This document shows positions 8,320-17,550 of a DNA stretch of 64,000 bases, in pieces. Within the stretch, counting starts at the first letter, position 1, and each line of letters opens with the position of its first letter. A model generated the notes under the pieces. The model had not been told where the DNA came from and searched no databases. It worked only from the letters and a program-made list of their open reading frames with translations. The stretch is from Gemmatimonadaceae bacterium. GTDB taxonomy: Bacteria; Gemmatimonadota; Gemmatimonadetes; Gemmatimonadales; Gemmatimonadaceae. A program made the translations under genes and the position numbers. The stretch is taken from positions 62,001-126,000 of the forward strand of contig JAUQWM010000015.1 of assembly GCA_030835125.1 (NCBI GenBank). Direction: 5' to 3'.

Positions 8320-9462
8320 ATGGGCATGGAGCGCAACCTCCGCTGGATCGCGCGGTTCTGGCGGGCCCTCGCGCTGGTGCCGTTGGCGCCACTCGCCGGC
8401 CTGGCCCCCGCGGCCTTGGCGCAGGAGACGGCGTCGGTCGCTGCCCGGCTGCCGGATCGCCTGGCCGACGCGGACTTCTGGGCCCTGGTGTCCACGATCT
8501 CGGAACCCGGCGGTTACTTCCGGATCCAGGACAACTTCACGTCGAACGAAGGCGAGATCGGGCAGCTGTACACGATGCTGCGCGATCGCGGCACGAACGG
8601 TGGCGTCTACCTGGGCGTGGGCCCCGAGCAGAACCTGACCTACATCGCCGCCATCCGGCCGCGGATGGCGTTCATCGTCGACATCCGCCGCCAGGCCGTG
8701 ATGCAGCACCTGATGTTCAAGGCGATCTTCGAGCTGGCGCCCGATCGCGCCGACTTCATCGCGCTGCTGTTCTCCAAGCCCCGACCGGCGGGCCTGGATT
8801 CAACGACCGCCATTCAGGCCATCTGGGACGCCTTCTGGCCGGTGCGGTCGGACAGCGCGACGTGGAAGGCCAATTACGCGCGGATCGCCGGCCTCCTGAC
8901 GAAGACACACGGTTTCACCCTCACGCCGGACGAGGTGGACGGCCTGCGGCACGTCTACGACTCGTTCTACTGGTACGGGCCCGTCATCTCCACCAACGGG
9001 GCGCCGCGTGGCGGTGGCGGCCCGAACGGGACGACCTTCGCCGACCTGACCGGCTACTCGCCCGATGCCAGTGGCCAGCCGCGGAGCTTCCTGGCCAGTG
9101 AGGACGACTACCGGTACGTGCGATCGCTGCACTTGCGTAACCTCGTCGTGCCCGTGTCCGGCGACTTCGGCGGGCCAAAGGCGATCCGCGCGATCGGCAC
9201 CTGGCTGAAGGAACGGGGCGGCGTGGTGAGCGCGTTCTACGTCTCGAACGTCGAGCAATACCTCTTCGGGGACGGGAAGGCGCAGGCGTTCTACGACAAC
9301 GTGGCGACCCTCCCGGTCAACGACGCCAGCGTGTTCATCCGGCCTTACTCGCTCCGGAGATTCGGCCCCACCCAGCCGCTCTGCCCGATCGCACCGTTCC
9401 TCGAGGCCGCCAGGGCGGGGCGCGCCCCTCGCATCAACGACGCGCTCTCCTGTCCCCGTTAG
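8320..9462 (+). CDS. exported LIC_10091-like protein with a methyltransferase-like core
   Basis: This 380-residue protein has an N-terminal signal peptide ending near ALAQE (about residue 35). The mature part contains YLGVGPEQNLTYIAAIRP followed by MAFIVDIRRQ. This is a glycine-rich turn and an acidic strand end, as in the SAM-binding face of class I methyltransferases. I associate this pattern with the LIC_10091 family first named in Leptospira, but that is from memory. If it is exported, SAM binding would be surprising, so the fold may be reused. A GGAGG-like site precedes the ATG, and it is probably cotranscribed with the SIMPL gene. Confidence 0.65.
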   Translation: MGMERNLRWIARFWRALALVPLAPLAGLAPAALAQETASVAARLPDRLADADFWALVSTISEPGGYFRIQDNFTSNEGEIGQLYTMLRDRGTNGGVYLGVGPEQNLTYIAAIRPRMAFIVDIRRQAVMQHLMFKAIFELAPDRADFIALLFSKPRPAGLDSTTAIQAIWDAFWPVRSDSATWKANYARIAGLLTKTHGFTLTPDEVDGLRHVYDSFYWYGPVISTNGAPRGGGGPNGTTFADLTGYSPDASGQPRSFLASEDDYRYVRSLHLRNLVVPVSGDFGGPKAIRAIGTWLKERGGVVSAFYVSNVEQYLFGDGKAQAFYDNVATLPVNDASVFIRPYSLRRFGPTQPLCPIAPFLEAARAGRAPRINDALSCPR

Positions 9463-9522
9463 GTGCCCGGTGGGAAACGTGACGGGAGAGGTGGGAGCCG
9501 GCTGCCGTAAGGAAGACTAGCG

Positions 9523-10062
9523 ATGCCGACCTATGTCGCGCTGCTCCGCGGGATCAACGTCGGCAAGGCCAAGCGGGTCGCCATGGCCGACCTCCGCGCG
9601 GTCATCGAGTCCCTCGGGTACACCGATGCCCGGACGCTGCTGAACAGCGGGAACGCGGTCTTCTCGTCGCCACGCTCGCTGAAACGGAGCGCGGCGGAGG
9701 ACCTGCGGGCGGCGCTGGAGCGGAAGACCGGTGTCTCGTCGCGCTTCACCCTCCGGTCCAGTCGTGAACTGGACATGGTGGTGCAGGAGAACCCGCTGCT
9801 CGATGTCGCCGACGACATGTCACGGCTCTTCGCGGCGTTCGTGGCGGAGCCGGCCGGCCTTGCCAGGCTCAAGCCGCTGCTCGCGGAGACCTGGGCCCCG
9901 GAGTCCGTGGCACTGGGTCCCGGAGTGGCCTACTTCTGGTGCCCCAACGGCCTGCTCGAGAGCAAAGCGTCCGAGGCCATCGGCAGGGTGCTGAAGGACG
10001 GCGTCACCGTCAGGAACTGGGCGACAGTGAGCAAGCTGCACGCTTTGGCCGGACCGCGGTAA
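9523..10062 (+). CDS. DUF1697 family protein
   Basis: This 179-residue cytoplasmic protein matches DUF1697 over its full length. It opens with YVALLRGINVGK, continues with LNSGNAVFSS and ends with VTVRNWATVSKL, all hallmarks of the family. The structure of family members is a duplicated alpha/beta fold, and no enzymatic role is established. It starts at an ATG preceded by AGGAAG. It converges with the S9 peptidase gene, 42 bases away. Confidence 0.92.
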   Translation: MPTYVALLRGINVGKAKRVAMADLRAVIESLGYTDARTLLNSGNAVFSSPRSLKRSAAEDLRAALERKTGVSSRFTLRSSRELDMVVQENPLLDVADDMSRLFAAFVAEPAGLARLKPLLAETWAPESVALGPGVAYFWCPNGLLESKASEAIGRVLKDGVTVRNWATVSKLHALAGPR

Positions 10063-10104
10063 CGGGTCCGGCTGGCCGCGGGGACGCGCTGGCCCATCGC
10101 CGCC

Positions 10105-12486
10105 TTATTGCGCCGGTCCGCCCACGCGCCCGCCGGTCCTGATCTCGTAGTCCTTCGGGGGCTCCTTGTCGAGCAACCAGCGCACGAAGTAATCCCAGCG
10201 GCGCCGCATCATGTAGTTGCCCGCGGCGCCGTACCCGTGCGCGGCGTTCGGGATCATCAGCAGGTCGAAATCCCTGTTCGCCTTGATGAGCGCGTCGACC
10301 ACCAGTTCGGTGCTGCCCGGCGGCACGTTGTTATCGAGCGTTCCGTGCGCCAGCAGGAGCTTCCCCTTGAGGTTCTTCGCCAGCGACTGGTTGGCCTCCA
10401 CCGTGTAGTTGTCGGTGCCATCGGGATTGCGCACCAGCAGACCCTGGTATCGCTCACCCCAGTCGTCCTCGTAGTTGCGCTGGTCGTGGTTCCCCGACTC
10501 GGCGATGCCGACCTTGAAGAAGTCGGGATACCGGAACATCGCCCCGGCCGTGATGAATCCGCCGCCCGAATGCCCCCACATGGCGGCCTTGTCGATGTCG
10601 ATCCACGCATGCCGCCTCGCGAGGTCCTGCATGCCCGCCACCTGGTCGGGGATGGTGTTGTCGCGACCCATCGCGCCGTAATAAGCGTCGTGGAAGGACT
10701 TCGAACGCCCGGGGGTGCCGCGCCCGTCGATCGTCACCACGATGAAGCCCAGTTCGGCCAGCGCCTGACGATCGCCGCGCGCCGCGGTGAAGCTGCGGCT
10801 CCCCGTGCTGCCGCTCTGGGGGCCGGGATACGCGTTGTTGATGATGGGATACTTCTTCGTGGAATCGAAGTTCGTGGGACGGAACATGAGGCCGTACAGG
10901 TCCGTCTTCCCGTCGGCCGCCTTGACCGTGATCGGGATCGGCGGCTTCCAGCCGACGGCGATGAGGGGACCGATGTCCGCCTTCTCCAGTGGCATGACCA
11001 GCTTCCCGCTGGCGTCGCGAACGGTCACCACCGGGGGAGTATCAGGCGTAGAGTAGGTGTCGACCAGGTACTTCCCGTCCGGTGACAGCTGGACGTCGTG
11101 CGTGCCGTCGTCGGGCGTGAGCGAGACCACGCCCTTTCCGTCGAGGCCGGTGCGATAGTAGTGGCGGAAGTAGGGATCCTGGCCCGGCTCACGGCCGTTG
11201 GCGCCGAACCACAGCGTACGCGCCTTCTCATCGATCCGGGCGATGTCGGTCACCGGCCCCTCGCCGCTGGTCACCTGGTTCTTCAGGGAGCCCGTCGCGA
11301 GGTCGTACAGATAGAGCTGCCCCCAGTCGTCGCGCTGTGAGTACCACAGCACCTCGTTCGTCGACCAGAGCACGCGCCACCCGGTCCGGGACTCGAAGTG
11401 GGTCTCTTCGGTCTCCTTGAACACCGTTCGCACCGCGCCGGTCGCCGCGTCCGCGACCTTGAGCACGGCATCCTTGTGGTCCCGCGAGGTCGACACCAGG
11501 GCGAGTCGTGAGCCGTCGGGGCTCCAGTTGTAGTCGCCCATGCTGAGGTTGTCCCCCAGCGTCGCGCGATGGAAATCGGGCGGCATCTGCAACCGGACCG
11601 TGCGTCCGGACTCGACCTCGATGATGACCCGATGGACCATGGCGACCACGCTGTCGCCGGGCAGCGGGTACTTCCACGACCGCAAGGCGGGCCTGCCGAC
11701 GGCGGTCGAGAGCATGTGCATCTCGCCGACGCTCCGCTCGTCCTGCTGCTGGGTCGCGATCTTCCGCGAGTCCGGCGACCAGAGGAGGATCGCGCGATCG
11801 CTCGATGCCCAGCCCGCGTTGTCGGTCGCGTACCCGAAATCCCGAATCCCGTCGGTGGTGAGCGCACGCTCCTGCCCGCTGGACATGTCGCGGACCCAGA
11901 GGTTCCAGTCACGGATGAAGGCGCCCAGCCGCCCGTCAGGCGACACATTGAGCGGCGGTCCCCCGTTGCCTCGGCCTCCTCCCACCCCGCCCCCGCGTCC
12001 GCCGCGTCCACCACGCCCGAGCGCGGCTCCGGTGGCATTGCCGGCAGCAACACAGCCCGCGCCCTTCACGTCGCAACGGAACCGTCGCGTGCCGAGGTTG
12101 AACGACACGCTGTCCATCCGCGCGCTGAAGTCGATCGACTGGAATGGCAGTTGCGTTGCCGACACGGTCGTGCCGGACACCGCGGTCAGCGCCACCGCCA
12201 GGGTGGCGTGGTTGAACGCGGGTTGGACGCGCTTCGCCGATGGCGTCACGAGCCGGAACTCGCTGCCGGAAGTCGTGGTCGCGCGATACCAGAAGCGGCC
12301 GTCGGCGAGCCAGTTCGCCGTCACGGCTCCGCCGATCACCGGGTTGGTGAGGTTCGGGCCGAGCAGGTTCACGGCGCGGTCGTATTCGGCCGCGGTCATC
12401 CGACCGGACTGCGCTGCCATACAGGTCGGCAGCGCGAAGAGCATCGCGAATGCCGCGAGCGAGAGCGGACGAGAGGAGGCAGGCAT
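10105..12486 (-). CDS. secreted S9 prolyl oligopeptidase family peptidase (DPP IV-like)
   Basis: The 793-residue protein starts at the ATG at 12486 with a signal peptide (SLAAFAMLFALPTCMAAQS, cleavage near residue 27). An N-terminal beta-propeller domain of the DPP IV type precedes a C-terminal alpha/beta hydrolase. The nucleophile is the Ser near residue 640 in WGHSGGGF. The Asp is in GTLDNNVPPG and the His in NAAHGYG. A Gly-rich insert (GRGGRGGRGGG) lies in the propeller. It should release dipeptides from extracellular peptides. A second member of the family lies at 24755. It is divergent from the esterase gene. Confidence 0.92.
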   Translation of the reverse strand: MPASSRPLSLAAFAMLFALPTCMAAQSGRMTAAEYDRAVNLLGPNLTNPVIGGAVTANWLADGRFWYRATTTSGSEFRLVTPSAKRVQPAFNHATLAVALTAVSGTTVSATQLPFQSIDFSARMDSVSFNLGTRRFRCDVKGAGCVAAGNATGAALGRGGRGGRGGGVGGGRGNGGPPLNVSPDGRLGAFIRDWNLWVRDMSSGQERALTTDGIRDFGYATDNAGWASSDRAILLWSPDSRKIATQQQDERSVGEMHMLSTAVGRPALRSWKYPLPGDSVVAMVHRVIIEVESGRTVRLQMPPDFHRATLGDNLSMGDYNWSPDGSRLALVSTSRDHKDAVLKVADAATGAVRTVFKETEETHFESRTGWRVLWSTNEVLWYSQRDDWGQLYLYDLATGSLKNQVTSGEGPVTDIARIDEKARTLWFGANGREPGQDPYFRHYYRTGLDGKGVVSLTPDDGTHDVQLSPDGKYLVDTYSTPDTPPVVTVRDASGKLVMPLEKADIGPLIAVGWKPPIPITVKAADGKTDLYGLMFRPTNFDSTKKYPIINNAYPGPQSGSTGSRSFTAARGDRQALAELGFIVVTIDGRGTPGRSKSFHDAYYGAMGRDNTIPDQVAGMQDLARRHAWIDIDKAAMWGHSGGGFITAGAMFRYPDFFKVGIAESGNHDQRNYEDDWGERYQGLLVRNPDGTDNYTVEANQSLAKNLKGKLLLAHGTLDNNVPPGSTELVVDALIKANRDFDLLMIPNAAHGYGAAGNYMMRRRWDYFVRWLLDKEPPKDYEIRTGGRVGGPAQ

Positions 12487-12622
12487 GGACGTTTCGGGCC
12501 GGTCAGTCAGTTGGGCGTGGAAGGAGCCGCCCCAAACACTGAACCCGGGCGGCGGCCCTGACAACTCCCTTGAGGGATCCCTGTCGCCTAGCTTGCGAGG
12601 GACACAGACACGAGGAGCCGTT

Positions 12623-13624
12623 GTGCGAAGCCGCATGAGGTGGTTCGTGGGACTGTTGTTGATCGCGGGGTTCGTGCCCCTCCTCGCCTGCTCGAAGCGG
12701 GCGCAGCGACAGCCCCCGCCGGCAAGCGGTGGTCTGGCGGCTGGCGATCATACCTTCACGGTGAACCACGGCGGGCGCCGTCGCACCTACGTCGTGCACG
12801 TGCCGCCTGCCGCCACCTCGGCGCTTCCCGTGCTCCTCGCGTTCCACGGGGGCGGCGGCTGGGCGGCCAACTTCCAGGGATACTCCGAGTTGGACCGGCT
12901 GAGTGACCGGGAGCGGTTCCTGCTGGTGTACCCGAATGGCACCGGGCCGCTGCCGAACCGCCTGCTCACATGGAACGCCGGCGACGGGTGTTGCGGGTAC
13001 GCGATGACCAACACCATTGACGACATCGGCTTTGTCGTGGCGGTCGTGGCCGACCTCGAATCACGAACGCGCATCGACCGCAAGCGCATCTACGCCACCG
13101 GACATTCGAACGGTGCGATCCTCTCACATCGACTGGCCGCCGAGCGTCCCGGCCTGGTGGCCGCCATCGCGCCCGTCGCCGGGTCGCTGGACCTGAAGAC
13201 GTTCGCGCCGAGCGCACCCGTCGCCGTCCTCCAGGTGCACAGCGTGGATGATCCGCGCGCGTTGTACGCGGGCGGGCTCGGGCCTCCGTTCCCGGGTACG
13301 GACAATCGCGTGTTCCACCAACCCGCACAGTCGGGTCTCGATCGCTGGATCAGCGCGAACGGTTGCTCGACGCGACCGGACACGCTGGAGACGCGGCGTG
13401 GGACGCCCGCCACCGGGGGCTCCAACCAGACGGCAACCCTGCTGGCCTGGCGCGGGTGCCGCGGTGGGATGGAGGTCCGCCACTGGAAGCTGACGGGGTC
13501 CGGGCATGCCTGGCCGGGGGACTCGCGACCGCCCGGTGGTGAAGAGACGGCTGGTCCGCAGACGACGCTCGTGCGCGCTGCGGACGAAGTGTGGGCCTTC
13601 GTGAGCCGGTTCCGGCGGCCGTGA
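12623..13624 (+). CDS. lipoprotein esterase of the polyhydroxybutyrate depolymerase/LpqC family
   Basis: The 333-residue protein starts at the GTG at 12623, with AGGAG upstream. It has a lipoprotein signal (LLIAGFVPLLACS, lipid Cys near residue 25). The alpha/beta hydrolase core shows the oxyanion turn AFHGGGGW, the nucleophile motif TGHSNGA and a late TGSGHAWPG with the catalytic His. Cysteine pairs such as GDGCCGY are typical of feruloyl esterase or LpqC relatives. It probably hydrolyses an ester of a polymer or aryl substrate outside the cell. It ends in a GTGA overlap with the next gene. Confidence 0.87.
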   Translation: MRSRMRWFVGLLLIAGFVPLLACSKRAQRQPPPASGGLAAGDHTFTVNHGGRRRTYVVHVPPAATSALPVLLAFHGGGGWAANFQGYSELDRLSDRERFLLVYPNGTGPLPNRLLTWNAGDGCCGYAMTNTIDDIGFVVAVVADLESRTRIDRKRIYATGHSNGAILSHRLAAERPGLVAAIAPVAGSLDLKTFAPSAPVAVLQVHSVDDPRALYAGGLGPPFPGTDNRVFHQPAQSGLDRWISANGCSTRPDTLETRRGTPATGGSNQTATLLAWRGCRGGMEVRHWKLTGSGHAWPGDSRPPGGEETAGPQTTLVRAADEVWAFVSRFRRP

Positions 13625-14307
13625 AGGTCATCCTCTTCGGTGCCACGGGGATGGTCGGCGCCGGCGTGCTCCGGGAATGCCTTCGCGACGACCGTGTGCA
13701 ATCGGTGCTGTCCGTGCAGCGATCCTCGTCAGGCACGATGCATCCCAGGGTGCGCGAATTGGTTCGCGGCGACTTCCATGACTTTCGTGACGCCAGGACC
13801 GACTTTGTGGGCGCCGATGCCTGCTTCTTCTGTCTCGGGGTGACGGCGGTGGGCAAGACGGAAGCGGAGTACAGCCGCCTCACCTACGACATCACGCTGG
13901 CCGCGGCGACGGCGCTTTCGGAGGTGAACCCGCGCATGACGTTCTGTTACGTCTCGGGGCAGGGAACCGACAGCACCGAGCGCGGGCGCTCGATGTGGGC
14001 CCGGGTGAAGGGGCGGACGGAGAACGCGTTGTTACGGCTGCCGCTCGAGGCATACGTGCTTCGCCCCGGCTACATCCAGCCACTGGGCGGCATCGTCTCG
14101 AAGACCAGGGTCTACCGCGTGTTCTACCAGGTCATGGGACCGCTCTATCCCCTGTTGCGCCGTCTCACACCGAACCTGGTGACGACGAATGAAGCGGTCG
14201 GCCGTGCGATGATCGAGCTGGCAGTGGGCGGATACCAGAAGCGGGTGATCGAGGTCAGGGACATCAACGCCCTTGCCGCGCGCGAGAGACGAGAAGGAAG
14301 CCCGTAA
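13621..14307 (+). CDS. NAD(P)-binding short-chain epimerase/dehydrogenase-like protein
   Basis: This 228-residue protein starts at a GTG overlapping the stop of the esterase gene (GTGA), which indicates translational coupling. The N terminus has the Rossmann motif VILFGATGMVGAG, and the body has FCLGVTAVGKTEAEY and YVSGQGTDS, as in the atypical SDR subgroup that includes YbjT and HTATIP2-like proteins. The usual YxxxK pair is not evident, so it may bind rather than turn over its nucleotide. Its link with the lipoprotein esterase is unexplained. Confidence 0.82.
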   Translation: MKVILFGATGMVGAGVLRECLRDDRVQSVLSVQRSSSGTMHPRVRELVRGDFHDFRDARTDFVGADACFFCLGVTAVGKTEAEYSRLTYDITLAAATALSEVNPRMTFCYVSGQGTDSTERGRSMWARVKGRTENALLRLPLEAYVLRPGYIQPLGGIVSKTRVYRVFYQVMGPLYPLLRRLTPNLVTTNEAVGRAMIELAVGGYQKRVIEVRDINALAARERREGSP

Positions 14308-14319
14308 CGTTGACCACCG

Positions 14320-14342
14320 CCTCTGGCCTCCGGCCTCTGGCC
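14320..14342. repeat. short tandem repeat at a convergent junction (CCTCTGG units)
   Basis: Three near-copies of an 8-base unit (CTCTGGCC, CTCCGGCC, CTCTGGCC) fill the gap between the convergent epimerase-like and ABC ATPase genes and run into the stop codon of the latter. GGCC palindromes allow hairpin formation on either strand. Confidence 0.6.
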
Positions 14343-15079
14343 TAGTTCTTCCTGTCCTCCACCACCCACCCGTCACGCAGCGTGATCACCCGGTTCCCGA
14401 CCGCTGCGTTTTCCTCGGAGTGGGTGACCTGGATGATCGTGGTGCCGGCCTGGTTCAACTGGCGGAACAGCTCCATGATCTCCCGCGCCTGCGACGAGTG
14501 CAGGTTCCCGGTCGGCTCGTCGGCGAGCAGCAGCGCAGGCCGGGCAATCACCGCACGCGCCACGCCGACCAGCTGCTGCTGCCCGCCTGACAACTGGCGG
14601 GGATAGAGGTCCTTCTTCCCAACGATCTGGAACCGGTCGAGCGTATCGGCGACGATCGCGGACCGCTGGTCCTTGGGGACATTCCGGTACGACAGCGGCA
14701 CGTCGAGGTTCTCGGCCACGGTGAGGTCGTCGAGCAGGTGGTACTGCTGGAAGACGAACCCGATGTGGCGGCGGTTCAGCGCCAGTCGCGCCTTGTTGTC
14801 CAGGCGATGGACCGGGTGCTGGCGGAAGTGGTACTCGCCTGTCCAGGCTCCGTCGAACATGCCGAGGATGGCCAGCAGGGTGGACTTTCCGGCGCCCGAC
14901 GGTCCCATGATGGTGATGAACTCACCGTGGGCGATATCGAACGTGATGCGGCGCAGCAGGAAATTCCGTCCGGCGGGTGACTCGATGACCTTCTCGAGGG
15001 CACGGAGCGAAACGAGCGGGCCGGATTCGACCCGCTCTTCAGCTTCAGCCAGCGCGGCGGTGGAACGGAACGGCCACAT
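14342..15079 (-). CDS. ABC transporter ATP-binding protein, MacB/LolD type
   Basis: The 245-residue ATPase has Walker A GPSGAGKST, a Q-loop FVFQQYHLL, the signature LSGGQQQ and Walker [11 protein letters not shown], then the H-loop VTHSEE. It belongs to the FtsE/LolD/MacB family, which drives outward-acting systems with FtsX-like permeases. About 30 extra residues at the N terminus are rich in Ala and Glu. A second ATPase of the same type and a periplasmic adaptor lie upstream on the same strand. No permease gene is present among them. Confidence 0.9.
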   Translation of the reverse strand: MWPFRSTAALAEAEERVESGPLVSLRALEKVIESPAGRNFLLRRITFDIAHGEFITIMGPSGAGKSTLLAILGMFDGAWTGEYHFRQHPVHRLDNKARLALNRRHIGFVFQQYHLLDDLTVAENLDVPLSYRNVPKDQRSAIVADTLDRFQIVGKKDLYPRQLSGGQQQLVGVARAVIARPALLLADEPTGNLHSSQAREIMELFRQLNQAGTTIIQVTHSEENAAVGNRVITLRDGWVVEDRKN

Positions 15080-15089
15080 TGCAGGTTGG

Positions 15090-15203
15090 GAGAGGGGAGA
15101 TGGGAGGTTCGGGAATCACGGTGGAGGATCGGTGGCTGGAACGTTGCGTCGGCCCCCGATGATCCGCCACCTCAGACTCTCCCGCGACTCCCGTCTCCCT
15201 CTC
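15090..15203. repeat. purine/pyrimidine inverted repeat between ABC ATPase genes
   Basis: GAGAGGGGAGATGGGAG (15090-15106) pairs with CTCCCGTCTCCCTCTC (15188-15203), leaving an 81-base loop. The units resemble the GGGAGA(T/C)GG tracts at 53.6, 58.4 and 60.1 kb. Confidence 0.65.
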
Positions 15204-15206
15204 AGC

Positions 15207-15896
15207 CTAGTGCGTGACCACCGCGTCGTCGGCGACCTTCCCGTCGAACAGGTGGATCGACCGGTCGGCGTGGGCCGCGTAGCGCGGATCGTGCGTCACC
15301 ATGCAGATCGTGGCGCCGCCGCGGTGGAGTTCCTGGAGCAGGCCCATCACGGCCTCGCCGTTGACCGAATCGAGGTTACCGGTCGGCTCGTCGGCCAGGA
15401 GGATGGCGGGGTCGCCAGCTACCGCGCGCGCCACGGCGACGCGCTGCTGCTGGCCGCCTGAAAGCTGCGACGGGTAGTGCTTCATCCGGTGCGCCATCTG
15501 CACGCGCTCGAGGGCGTCCCCAACGCGCTTCTTCCGTTCCTGGGACGACATCCCGCGGTACGTGAGCGGCAGCTCGACGTTCTCGTAGACCGTCAGGTCC
15601 CCGATCAGGTTGAACGCCTGGAAGATGAACCCGATCTGGCGATTGCGGATCCGGGCGCGGTCAGCGGCCGAGAGCTTGGCGACGTGTTCGCCGCTGAGCG
15701 AGTACGTGCCGTCGGTCGGCGTATCGAGGAGACCGAGGATGGAGAGCAGCGTGGTCTTGCCACACCCGGAGGGACCCGCGATGGCGATGTACTCGCCCGG
15801 ACGGATGTCGAGGTGCACGTCGGCCAGCGCGTGGGTCTCGACTTCGTCCGTGTAGAAAACCTTCTTGATGCCTTCCATCCGAATGAGAGGTTCCAT
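15207..15896 (-). CDS. ABC transporter ATP-binding protein, MacB/LolD type (second)
   Basis: The 229-residue ATPase has Walker [11 protein letters not shown]-loop FIFQAFNLI, signature [14 protein letters not shown], Walker [11 protein letters not shown] and H-loop VTHDPRY. It is a close family member of the ATPase at 14342. The ATG at 15896 fits the conserved start ([14 protein letters not shown]); the longer frame upstream consists of the intergenic repeat. It lies between the other ATPase and the membrane-fusion adaptor, all on the reverse strand. Confidence 0.92.
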   Translation of the reverse strand: MEPLIRMEGIKKVFYTDEVETHALADVHLDIRPGEYIAIAGPSGCGKTTLLSILGLLDTPTDGTYSLSGEHVAKLSAADRARIRNRQIGFIFQAFNLIGDLTVYENVELPLTYRGMSSQERKKRVGDALERVQMAHRMKHYPSQLSGGQQQRVAVARAVAGDPAILLADEPTGNLDSVNGEAVMGLLQELHRGGATICMVTHDPRYAAHADRSIHLFDGKVADDAVVTH

Positions 15897-15919
15897 TTCC
15901 AGTGCGCCTCCGTGGCGTT

Positions 15920-15997
15920 GAGGTCCGAGGTCAGAGCTCAGAGGTCCGAGAGTGGCTGGGAACGAGTCGCCGTTACGCTGCACTCGGACCTCGGACC
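15920..15997. repeat. GAGGTCCGAG inverted repeat
   Basis: Tandem copies of GAGGTC(C/A)GAG at 15920-15950 face CTCGGACCTCGGACC at 15983-15997, forming an imperfect stem between the adaptor and ATPase genes. The same unit dominates the repeat at 19.7 kb. Confidence 0.7.
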
Positions 15998-16004
15998 CCG
16001 GATC

Positions 16005-17255
16005 TCAGTTGATTCTCACCCGATTGACGTTGTCGTACGTGCCCATGTCCGAGATCAGGATCTTGTCGCCGACCTGAAGGCCGGCCTGGACCTCGATCAG
16101 GTTCACGGACGCCTTTCCGAACTTCACGTTCGTCCGTACGGCTGTCTTCCCATCCGGTTCCAGCTTGAATAGTCCGACAGTCTGGTCGGGCTGGGAGTTG
16201 CCTGGCCGCTGGACGAAGAGGCAGTCCGGGATCCGGTCGATCTCGATGGTCCCGTCCACGCTCAGGTCCGACCGGGCGCCCTGCGGCATTTCGCCTTCCA
16301 GGGCCACCTCGACCTCCACCGTCGCGTTCTGTGAGGTGGGGTCCACGCGCATCACCCGACCCGTCACGATGGCCGGATGGAGGTCGACGTCCACCTTCTG
16401 GCCAACGGCGACGTCCTTGGCCTGGGACTCGGGGACCCGCAGCACGGCCTTGAACCGGCCCGGCTGGGCGACCCTCGCCAGCTCCTGTCCCGAGTTCACC
16501 CACTGACCGAGTTCGAGGGTCATCGACTGCAGCTGGCCGTCGATGCCGGCGATCACGTTGAGTCCGGCGATCCGCTCACGGCGGAGCTGCACGACCGCCT
16601 TGTTGCTGTTCACGGTGACTTCGGCGCCGGCGATCTGCTCGGCCATCGACGTCTCCATCAGCTTGAGACGCCGCTCCTCGATGCCCAACGTCGTCGTGAG
16701 TTCGACGACCTGTTCGCGGGCCGCCCGCAGTTCGTTCTCGGAGGCCAGGCCCTTTCGCGACGCATCCAGCGCCTCGAAGGTCGCCTTGTTGCGTTCCGCC
16801 TGGGCCAGCTGGGTCTTGAGGCGGGCGATGTTGGCTTCCTGCGCCAGCTTGTTGCTCTCGAGCGAAGCCCGGACGGTCACGAGGTTCTGCTCGGCCTGGG
16901 CCAGCGCCTCCTGTGCCGTGAGCAGCAGCATCTGCTCGTCCGGGTTGCTCAGCACCAGGATCACCGTGTTGCGGGTCACCATGGAGCCGGGGCGAAGCGG
17001 ACGATCCTCGACGCGGCCACTGACCACGGCGGCGACGTAGCGGATGTTCTCCGGGACGAGCGTACCGGGCGCGCGCACGGCGCGGATCAGCTCACCGCGC
17101 TGCACCGAGTCGATGATCACTTCGGCACGCGCAACGGAAGGTGGTCGCGCCTCGAGCTTGCTCAGTGCCACGGTCACCATGACGGCGCCAATGACGGCAC
17201 CGGCGATCAGCACGTTTCGCTTCGTTTTTTTTGGCGGTTCTCGCTTGATATCCAC
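16005..17255 (-). CDS. HlyD/MacA-type periplasmic adaptor (membrane-fusion protein)
   Basis: The protein (416 residues from the GTG at 17255; the frame is open to a TTG at 17318) has one N-terminal membrane segment (RNVLIAGAVIGAVMVTVALS). Two halves of a lipoyl-like domain (RAPGTLVPENIRYVAAVVSGRVEDRPLRPGS and later GIDGQLQSMTLELGQWVNSGQ) flank a long coiled coil of Ala, Glu and Gln-rich helices. A beta-barrel region (VGQKVDVDLHPAIVTGRVMRVDP) follows. It should link an inner-membrane ABC permease to an outer-membrane channel. It is probably cotranscribed with the two ATPase genes downstream. No permease is encoded nearby. Confidence 0.9.
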   Translation of the reverse strand: MDIKREPPKKTKRNVLIAGAVIGAVMVTVALSKLEARPPSVARAEVIIDSVQRGELIRAVRAPGTLVPENIRYVAAVVSGRVEDRPLRPGSMVTRNTVILVLSNPDEQMLLLTAQEALAQAEQNLVTVRASLESNKLAQEANIARLKTQLAQAERNKATFEALDASRKGLASENELRAAREQVVELTTTLGIEERRLKLMETSMAEQIAGAEVTVNSNKAVVQLRRERIAGLNVIAGIDGQLQSMTLELGQWVNSGQELARVAQPGRFKAVLRVPESQAKDVAVGQKVDVDLHPAIVTGRVMRVDPTSQNATVEVEVALEGEMPQGARSDLSVDGTIEIDRIPDCLFVQRPGNSQPDQTVGLFKLEPDGKTAVRTNVKFGKASVNLIEVQAGLQVGDKILISDMGTYDNVNRVRIN

Positions 17256-17550
17256 TCGGCAGGTCCCGTCGGTTCGATGTTCGACACCTAATACGGACGA
17301 ATCGTTGAAAGGAGTCAACCGGCTCGCCGGGGCTCCGCTCCAGCAGTCGTTCTACAGGACGTCACGCCATTGGCCCGGTTTCAGGCCGGCCGGCACCACG
17401 CCGAATGCGTTCCCATGATCCTGGAGGCCGTCGCAGGCGGTGACGCCCCGGTGACGCCTCGATCCCATCGTCGCCCCACTTCCGCGCGGCGCCCGGATGG
17501 CATTCCGCCGCCGCAAGCACCCGCGGGGACCATGTCGGAAAGGGGGATCG

